Below are positions 21,213-26,422 of a stretch of DNA of 26,422 nucleotides, one piece after another. Origin of the DNA: a virus; the IMG/VR virus record IMGVR_UViG_3300025141_013414, positions 1 to 26,422 of that record, one strand, 5' to 3'. The position numbers and the translations under genes are program-made. Under the pieces are notes generated by a model. That model was not told where the DNA came from. It was given only the letters and a program-made list of their open reading frames with translations, and did no database searches. Each line of letters starts with the position of its first letter. The stretch's first letter is position 1.

Positions 21213-22553
21213 ATGATTGACACAAAATTAGAAAACATTTTATCTTTAGTGGAAGAATACATTGAGGAAAAGCGACAGAACGAGTCTTGGAATCCTGGCG
21301 AGGATTGGGTTTCCTATTCCGGCCCACACTTTGACAAGAATGAATATCGCGAAGCTATAAAATCTCTTTTGAGCGAATGGCTTATTTTTGGAAAAGATTC
21401 TAATTTATTTGAAATGGCGTTCCCAAGACATCTTGGGATGAAGTATGGTTGTCTTGTAAACTCTGGAAGTTCAGCCAATTTATTAATGATGGCTGCTACA
21501 AAATCCAAAAAAGGATTTGCTCTTCCAGAGGGTTCAAAAATTATAACTCCGGTTGTTGGTTTTCCAACAACAATTAATCCAATTATTCAGCTAGGATTCA
21601 AGCCAGTTTTCGTTGATGTAACATTACCTGATTTGAATTTGGACTTGAATCAAGTTGAAGAATTGGTTAAGAATGATCCTGAAATCAGAGCCATAACTTT
21701 TGCTCATGTTTTGGGCAATCCTCCAGATATGGATAGATTAATGAAAATCGTTAGAGAAAACCATCTTATTTTCTTGGAAGACTCGTGTGATGCTCTTGGT
21801 TCAACCTATAGGGACAAAAAACTAGGCTCTTTTGGCGATATTTCAACATGTTCTTTCTTTCCGGCACATCATATGACAATGGGCGAAGGTGGATTTGTTG
21901 CCACAAATAATAAGAAAATTAGAAAGGCTGTGTCCAGCCTGAGAGATTGGGGTCGCGCCTGTTATTGTAATACAATGAAACCAGGAAACGTTGTGGACGG
22001 AACTGCTTGCGGCAATCGATTTAAGAATTGGCTCCCAGGGCTAAAAGAAGCAGTCTATGATCATCGTTATGTTTTTGACGATATTGGTTTTAATTTAAAA
22101 CCTCTTGATCTCCAGGCATCTATGGGATTAGAACAACTTAAAAAATTACCTGAAATGGATCATGCAAGAAAGTTTAATTTTCTTAAATTAAATGAGGTTT
22201 TTAAACCCTATGAAAAGTATTTTCATTTGCCAAAAGCAACTCCAGATTCTGATCCTTGCTGGTTTGCCTATTTGATGACAGTTAAAAAAGATGCGCCTTT
22301 TAAAAAGCAAGACATCATTTCTCATCTTGAAGGCAAAAAAATTCAAACTCGTTCATTCTTTGCTGGCAATATTCTAACACATCCAGGCTATTACCACATG
22401 GCTTCTGATTACGGAGATCTAGATGAGATGTTCCCTGTTGCCCAACAAGTAACAACCAACTCTTTCTTTTTGGGGACTTTTATCGGAATCACAGATGATA
22501 AAATTAGATACATCAAAAAATCAGTAGATGAGTTTTTCGAAGGCATTAAGTGA
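21213..22553 (+). CDS. RfbH/E1-type sugar 3-dehydrase
   Basis: The 446-residue protein is of the DegT/DnrJ/EryC1 (AHBA synthase) family. At the PLP-lysine position it has His219-His220 in SFFPAHHMTMGEGG. His at this place is the mark of CDP-4-keto-6-deoxyglucose-3-dehydrases (E1/AscC, RfbH, ColD-like), which remove the 3-hydroxyl instead of transaminating. Cys192, Cys250 and Cys252 (WGRACYC), with Cys266 (GTACGNRF), fit the [2Fe-2S] ligands of E1/RfbH. The enzyme would need PMP and an iron-sulfur reductase, which I do not see here. It should give a 3,6-dideoxy-4-keto sugar. The gene after it starts as GTGA. Confidence 0.85.
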   Translation: MIDTKLENILSLVEEYIEEKRQNESWNPGEDWVSYSGPHFDKNEYREAIKSLLSEWLIFGKDSNLFEMAFPRHLGMKYGCLVNSGSSANLLMMAATKSKKGFALPEGSKIITPVVGFPTTINPIIQLGFKPVFVDVTLPDLNLDLNQVEELVKNDPEIRAITFAHVLGNPPDMDRLMKIVRENHLIFLEDSCDALGSTYRDKKLGSFGDISTCSFFPAHHMTMGEGGFVATNNKKIRKAVSSLRDWGRACYCNTMKPGNVVDGTACGNRFKNWLPGLKEAVYDHRYVFDDIGFNLKPLDLQASMGLEQLKKLPEMDHARKFNFLKLNEVFKPYEKYFHLPKATPDSDPCWFAYLMTVKKDAPFKKQDIISHLEGKKIQTRSFFAGNILTHPGYYHMASDYGDLDEMFPVAQQVTTNSFFLGTFIGITDDKIRYIKKSVDEFFEGIK

Positions 22554-23500
22554 AGATAGTTTATGTAACAGGTTGTTTGGGATTTATGGGCTCCTATTTT
22601 ACTCGCCAAGCACTTAATCGAGGTTGGCACGTTAGAGGCGTTGATAAAATGACTTATGCCTCAAATAACGAACTGTTAAAAGAATTTAAAAATTATCCCA
22701 ACTTTGCTTTTGATAAATGCGACATCAAAAATTTAAATAATCTTTATGACTGCGATTATGTAGTAAACTTTGCCGCAGAATCTCATGTTGGTAATAGTAT
22801 TGTGAATAGCGACAAGTTTATAGAAAGTAATATAAACGGTGTTAAAAATCTCTTAGAAAACGTTAGAATTAAACCTGTAAATTGTAACGACAGACCAATT
22901 TTGTTTCACATTAGCACAGACGAAGTTTATGGTGACATTATCGAGGGATCTCATACAGAAAACGATCTTCTAAGGCCCAGCAATCCCTATTCTGCGTCTA
23001 AAGCTGCCGCCGACATGTTAATTCATGCCTGGTCACGAACCTATGAAATCAAATACATTATTTTGCGTCCCACGAACAACTATGGAATCGGCCAATATCC
23101 TGAAAAGCTAATTCCTCTTTCAATTAAAAATTTGATGAGAGGAAAAAAGATTAGATTACATAACGGCGGAACGCCAACACGAAATTGGCTTCATGCGAGC
23201 GATACTGCCAATGCTGTGATGACAATAATAGATTCAGGGAAAGTGAATGAGATTTATAATGTTGCTGGCGGTTTTGAACAGAAAAACATTGACACTGTGA
23301 AGAAAATTATCAAAGCCTTCAAAGAAACTTTAGACAATTGGGAAAATTATGTAGATTTTTCAGTTGTGCGAGAAGGTCAAGATCTACGTTATGCGTTAGA
23401 TGATTCTAAATTGCGTAAATTGGGTTGGAAGACCGAGAAGATTTTTGATGAAGAAATTTCATCTATTGTCAGACATCATAAAACTAACTATGTATGGTAA
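22550..23500 (+). CDS. Nucleotide-sugar 4,6-dehydratase (RmlB-like)
   Basis: The 316-residue protein starts at a GTG overlapping the previous stop (GTGA). VYVTGCLGFMGS (NAD loop), STDEVYGDI (Thr123, Asp124, Glu125: the dehydratase triad) and NPYSASKAAADMLIHAW (Tyr147, Lys151) follow the RmlB pattern, and a PTNNYGIGQYPEKLIPL segment lies in the sugar-binding half. It should form a 4-keto-6-deoxy sugar nucleotide. The TDEVYG motif is like dTDP-glucose enzymes, whereas CDP-glucose enzymes usually have TDKCYE, so the nucleotide is uncertain. It would feed the 3-dehydrase upstream. Confidence 0.85.
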   Translation: MKIVYVTGCLGFMGSYFTRQALNRGWHVRGVDKMTYASNNELLKEFKNYPNFAFDKCDIKNLNNLYDCDYVVNFAAESHVGNSIVNSDKFIESNINGVKNLLENVRIKPVNCNDRPILFHISTDEVYGDIIEGSHTENDLLRPSNPYSASKAAADMLIHAWSRTYEIKYIILRPTNNYGIGQYPEKLIPLSIKNLMRGKKIRLHNGGTPTRNWLHASDTANAVMTIIDSGKVNEIYNVAGGFEQKNIDTVKKIIKAFKETLDNWENYVDFSVVREGQDLRYALDDSKLRKLGWKTEKIFDEEISSIVRHHKTNYVW

Positions 23501-23512
23501 AGGGAGAAAAAA

Positions 23513-25276
23513 ATGAAAATCTTACTAACTTGCACCTCTGTTGATGATGCCCACCGAACTGAAACTGATCATGATAGTCATTATCCTCTGGGTTTGGCAT
23601 ATTTACATTCTTATTTAAACAAGCATCAACCTCAACATGAAATTGAAACACATTTTTTAAATAATGTTAATTGGGAGATCTGTATAAACAAGCTTAGAGA
23701 GGAGATGAAATCTTTTCAACCAGATGTTGTTGGCATTTCAATGATGACCCACAGTCGTAGAAGTGCTTTTAAATTTATTGATTATCTTACTAAAAATTAT
23801 CCTAAAGTTAAAATTGTTTTAGGCGGCATTCATCCAACTATCATGTGGAAACAGATAGTAAATAAATATAGAAATTCTGTTATTGTAATTGGGGAAGGTG
23901 AAATTACTTTCGGAGAGTTAATTGAATGTTATGAAAAAAACTTGCCAATTGATAAAATTGGTGGCATCGTTTATTATGATGGAGAAAAGGTTTTTCATAC
24001 TGGTGAGCGTGGTCTTATTGACGACTTAGATATTTTACCACCACCCAAACATGATATCTTTTTATTTAATGGTAAGACAGTAGCCAATCTTCTCACTTCA
24101 AGAGGGTGTCCTTTTAAATGCAATTTTTGTGTTTTAGATCACGTTTCACTTAAAAAAGTTCGTTATCGTTCTCCTAGTGATATTTGTGATGAAGTTGAAC
24201 AGATTTTAGAAATGTGCCCATCGGTACAAATAATTTGGTTACACGATGATGCATTTATGATTAATAAGAAACTTACAGTGGCAATTTGTGATGAAATAAT
24301 CCGTCGCGGAATTAAAACCACTTTCACTTGTAGTGCAAGATTTAGGCCAATTTCTAGAGATCTTGTTAAAAAAATGGAAGAAGCAGGGTTTACTCATGTT
24401 TTATTTGGCCTTGAAAGCGGGGCCAATGAAGTTATGAAGGGGATGCGTAAAGGTATCAATAAAAATCACATTAGATACGCGGTTTCATTACTCGCAGAAA
24501 GCAATATTAAGACGACAGCATTTTTGATTGCAGGATTACCTGGCGAATCTGAAGAAACTATAAAAGAGACAATTGATTTTGTGCAAGAGTTGCAATCAAT
24601 AAATTATTTGTATTATGATGACATGGGTATTTGTGGAATTTATCCGGGGGCTGAAGTGTTTGACATCGCTAAAGAAAAGAAAATGATGATACCCGGTTAT
24701 GGGCCAATTGATGATGATTACTGGTTGACACAAGGAGAAGTACCTGTTTACGAGGCGGAAAACACCGAAGCACAACTATTAGAATGGAAGGAACAAATTA
24801 GAGATGGGATAGCTTTTAACAGGATGAGACAAAACCCCCAACACTTTTTAAAGCAAAGAAAATTATTGCCCTCCGTTATTAAATGGAGCTGGCAACAAAA
24901 TTGGTTATTAAAACCGATGGTTGAACAAATTATAAACCAGTATAATCTTTTGCCTGAAGTTATTCATAAATTTTTTACTAATCGTCGGCGCGAAGTAATT
25001 TTAAAGATTTCTTCTATTGTTGAAAAAACATTTATGACTGAACTTATGAAAACAATGACAATTGAAGAAAAGCAAAATTTTATAAGTGATTATAGAAAAC
25101 AGCTTGAAGAAGATAATAAGACATTAGAGAGATGGAAAACATCTAAAATCCCAGCTACTGATGAATATATTAAACCTGTTGGTGAAAAAGTTGATAAACT
25201 TATACAGATGTCCGAATCCGCAGCAAGAAAAGAGGCTCAGAAAAAAGCTAACCCTAGATTGAGTGTATTGGCATAA
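23513..25276 (+). CDS. B12-binding-domain radical SAM enzyme
   Basis: The 587-residue protein follows AGGGAG. The N-terminal 160 residues are a B12-binding-type Rossmann domain (YPLGLAYLHSYL, VGISMMTHSRRSAF, IVLGGIHPT, VIGEGE). A radical SAM core begins at about 190 with SRGCPFKCNFC, whose Cys199, Cys203 and Cys206 hold the [4Fe-4S] cluster. GLESG, AFLIAGLPGESEETI and a long helical, charged C terminus (about 400-587) follow. This architecture covers methyltransferases and many oxidative or cyclising enzymes, so the reaction is not predictable. In this locus it could methylate or rearrange a sugar (inference). It is cytoplasmic. Confidence 0.85.
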   Translation: MKILLTCTSVDDAHRTETDHDSHYPLGLAYLHSYLNKHQPQHEIETHFLNNVNWEICINKLREEMKSFQPDVVGISMMTHSRRSAFKFIDYLTKNYPKVKIVLGGIHPTIMWKQIVNKYRNSVIVIGEGEITFGELIECYEKNLPIDKIGGIVYYDGEKVFHTGERGLIDDLDILPPPKHDIFLFNGKTVANLLTSRGCPFKCNFCVLDHVSLKKVRYRSPSDICDEVEQILEMCPSVQIIWLHDDAFMINKKLTVAICDEIIRRGIKTTFTCSARFRPISRDLVKKMEEAGFTHVLFGLESGANEVMKGMRKGINKNHIRYAVSLLAESNIKTTAFLIAGLPGESEETIKETIDFVQELQSINYLYYDDMGICGIYPGAEVFDIAKEKKMMIPGYGPIDDDYWLTQGEVPVYEAENTEAQLLEWKEQIRDGIAFNRMRQNPQHFLKQRKLLPSVIKWSWQQNWLLKPMVEQIINQYNLLPEVIHKFFTNRRREVILKISSIVEKTFMTELMKTMTIEEKQNFISDYRKQLEEDNKTLERWKTSKIPATDEYIKPVGEKVDKLIQMSESAARKEAQKKANPRLSVLA

Positions 25277-25302
25277 AATTGAATGTTATAAAAGAGAATT
25301 AA

Positions 25303-26325
25303 ATGAAAATTGGTTGCCTAATTTATTTTTATGGAAAGAGATACGAAAAACTCGGCCCCTGCGCGTTGGAAAGTTTTAAAATTTTTCACCCAGATGTAAC
25401 ATTATTTTATATTAATGAAACTAATCAAAACGATTATGATTCCACCAAACTTATAAATAATTATGGTCAAGGAATTTATAAGTACATGCTTGCTTATGAG
25501 ATAATGATAAAACATAAGTGCGATAAAATGATTATTTTAGGTGGGGATACAATAACATGCTCTAGATTGGATGAGTTTATAGATAACAATGAAGACGATG
25601 TGCTTGTTACTTTGTCCTATCCATTCGGTATAACGTATCCGTTTAAGAGTGGAGATCGAATGGGGGGTGTTCCAACACCTATGATATCCTATAGAAAAGC
25701 AGATAAAATTTTTGAAGAGCATTTTCATTTTAATTCGGATGTGGCGTGTTTTAATAATTCGGAAGCATTAAAAAAAGTGGTTTCGTGTTCCGTTGCTCAC
25801 CAAGAAGCTCACAACGTTCTTTGTGTTAACAGAAACATTTTCTTCGCATTAAATAATCAGTTAAATAATCTTGGATTCGAATCTCTAACCCCAGATTATT
25901 ATGCAGAAAATGCAGGCATTAATTTATTGAGCACTATTAGTCACAATAATCAAATTCAATCAGATGTAACTGCATGGACCAACTCTGATTGGAATTTTAA
26001 AATCAAATGTGTCGATGGTCCATATGAACTAAGTGATGTTGTTTATAATGCTAGATCAAAGGGGAATTTATGTGCGGGTCCAGGCGAAAAACCGTGGGGG
26101 CCTTTTATAAATAGATGGAAAGTCGATCAGGGAAAACTTTATGATTCTGAAGGTAAACAAATAAAGATTTATCATTATTGTGAAGGTTTTGGTTCTATTA
26201 GTGATGAAGAATTTAAAGAATTAGTAAATAAATACATTTTTGACTGGTTTAACGAGGATACAAAAAAGTTCTTTAAAGAACATTGTGCTTGCGGCGATTT
26301 TTTTGAAAAGGAATTTTCTATTTAA
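25303..26325 (+). CDS. Probable GT-A-fold glycosyltransferase-like protein
   Basis: This 340-residue protein begins MKIGCLIYFYGKRYEKLGPC. An N-terminal strand, ALESFKIFHPDVTLFYIN, and KYMLAYEIMIK precede MIILGGDTITCSRLDEF, where Asp82 and neighbours could be the metal site, as in GT8-like enzymes. EKPWGPF and YHYCEGFG occur in the C-terminal half. No signal peptide or membrane segment is visible. The GT assignment is from fold pattern and context only. A short hypothetical-type spacer (26 bases) precedes it, and the next gene starts at a TTG right after its stop. Confidence 0.5.
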   Translation: MKIGCLIYFYGKRYEKLGPCALESFKIFHPDVTLFYINETNQNDYDSTKLINNYGQGIYKYMLAYEIMIKHKCDKMIILGGDTITCSRLDEFIDNNEDDVLVTLSYPFGITYPFKSGDRMGGVPTPMISYRKADKIFEEHFHFNSDVACFNNSEALKKVVSCSVAHQEAHNVLCVNRNIFFALNNQLNNLGFESLTPDYYAENAGINLLSTISHNNQIQSDVTAWTNSDWNFKIKCVDGPYELSDVVYNARSKGNLCAGPGEKPWGPFINRWKVDQGKLYDSEGKQIKIYHYCEGFGSISDEEFKELVNKYIFDWFNEDTKKFFKEHCACGDFFEKEFSI

Positions 26326-26422
26326 TTGAATGTTCTTGTCACAGGCGGTACTGGCTTTGTTGGAAAAGCTCTCCAAAAACAAAATCCAAATTGGTATTAT
26401 TTATCATCTCGTGATTGTGATT
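26326..26422 (+). CDS. NAD-dependent epimerase/dehydratase-family protein (5' part)
   Basis: A TTG just after the previous stop opens a frame that runs off the window: MNVLVTGGTGFVGKALQKQN and further residues (32 codons visible). The TGGTGFVG loop is the NAD(P)-binding signature of extended short-chain dehydrogenases. It would be another sugar-nucleotide enzyme of the locus. The start codon is inferred from the position of the Gly-rich loop. Confidence 0.65.
   Translation, partial: MNVLVTGGTGFVGKALQKQNPNWYYLSSRDCD

Overview
The window looks like part of a large, AT-rich tailed bacteriophage genome (Caudoviricetes), probably from an aquatic or marine setting. The reasons are: almost every gene lies on the plus strand with tight or overlapping junctions; the left end carries Gly/Ser/Thr/Trp-rich proteins of the virion-appendage type; there are many small phage-style proteins; a PIN-PhoH ATPase and a RecB/Cas4-like nuclease are present; and the phage carries its own tRNA and tmRNA. 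No terminase, capsid or polymerase gene is visible, so the phage assignment and the host are inferences. A mobile or chromosomal island is less likely but not excluded.

Layout. (1) 1-1809: the end of one CDS and three proteins of probable virion-appendage type. (2) 1849-5842: a promoter, then a run of small genes: two zincin-like metalloproteases, acidic and coiled-coil proteins, a DUF1599-like protein and a Fis-type HTH protein. (3) 5829-7057: an RNA-rich segment with a strong promoter, a possible structured leader RNA, tRNA-Gly(UCC), a small protein gene, a near-consensus promoter and a tmRNA. (4) 7058-7918: the only convincing minus-strand gene, a lipoprotein trypsin-like protease whose stop codon touches the tmRNA 3' end. 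(5) 8024-11175: PIN-PhoH, a third zincin, a hypothetical protein and a PD-(D/E)XK nuclease with Fe-S-type cysteines. (6) 11185-26422: a long glycan locus with seven glycosyltransferase-like genes, an HpcH/HpaI-type aldolase, a HAD phosphatase, an acetolactate-synthase-like ThDP enzyme, short-chain dehydrogenases, an RfbH-type 3-dehydrase, a 4,6-dehydratase and a B12-binding radical SAM enzyme.

The most striking observation is the tmRNA. Its 5' half (acceptor strand with a G3:U70 wobble, D region, helix P2, pseudoknot PK1, tag ANDNVALTLAA and stop, and one downstream pseudoknot) is separated from its 3' half (P2 partner strand, T arm, acceptor strand) by a complete 63-codon protein gene with its own strong Shine-Dalgarno sequence. 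The two halves pair with each other across the gene. The result is either one RNA that is both tmRNA and mRNA, or a precursor of a non-permuted two-piece tmRNA.

In the glycan locus, a 4,6-dehydratase, an RfbH/E1-type dehydrase (His in place of the PLP lysine, with cluster-type cysteines), a ThDP enzyme and a reductase together suggest a 3,6-dideoxy, possibly two-carbon-branched (yersiniose-like) sugar. The glycosyltransferases could then build it into a glycan on the virion or the host surface. A short relic of the ThDP gene's 5' end upstream of the HAD gene suggests recent rearrangement there.
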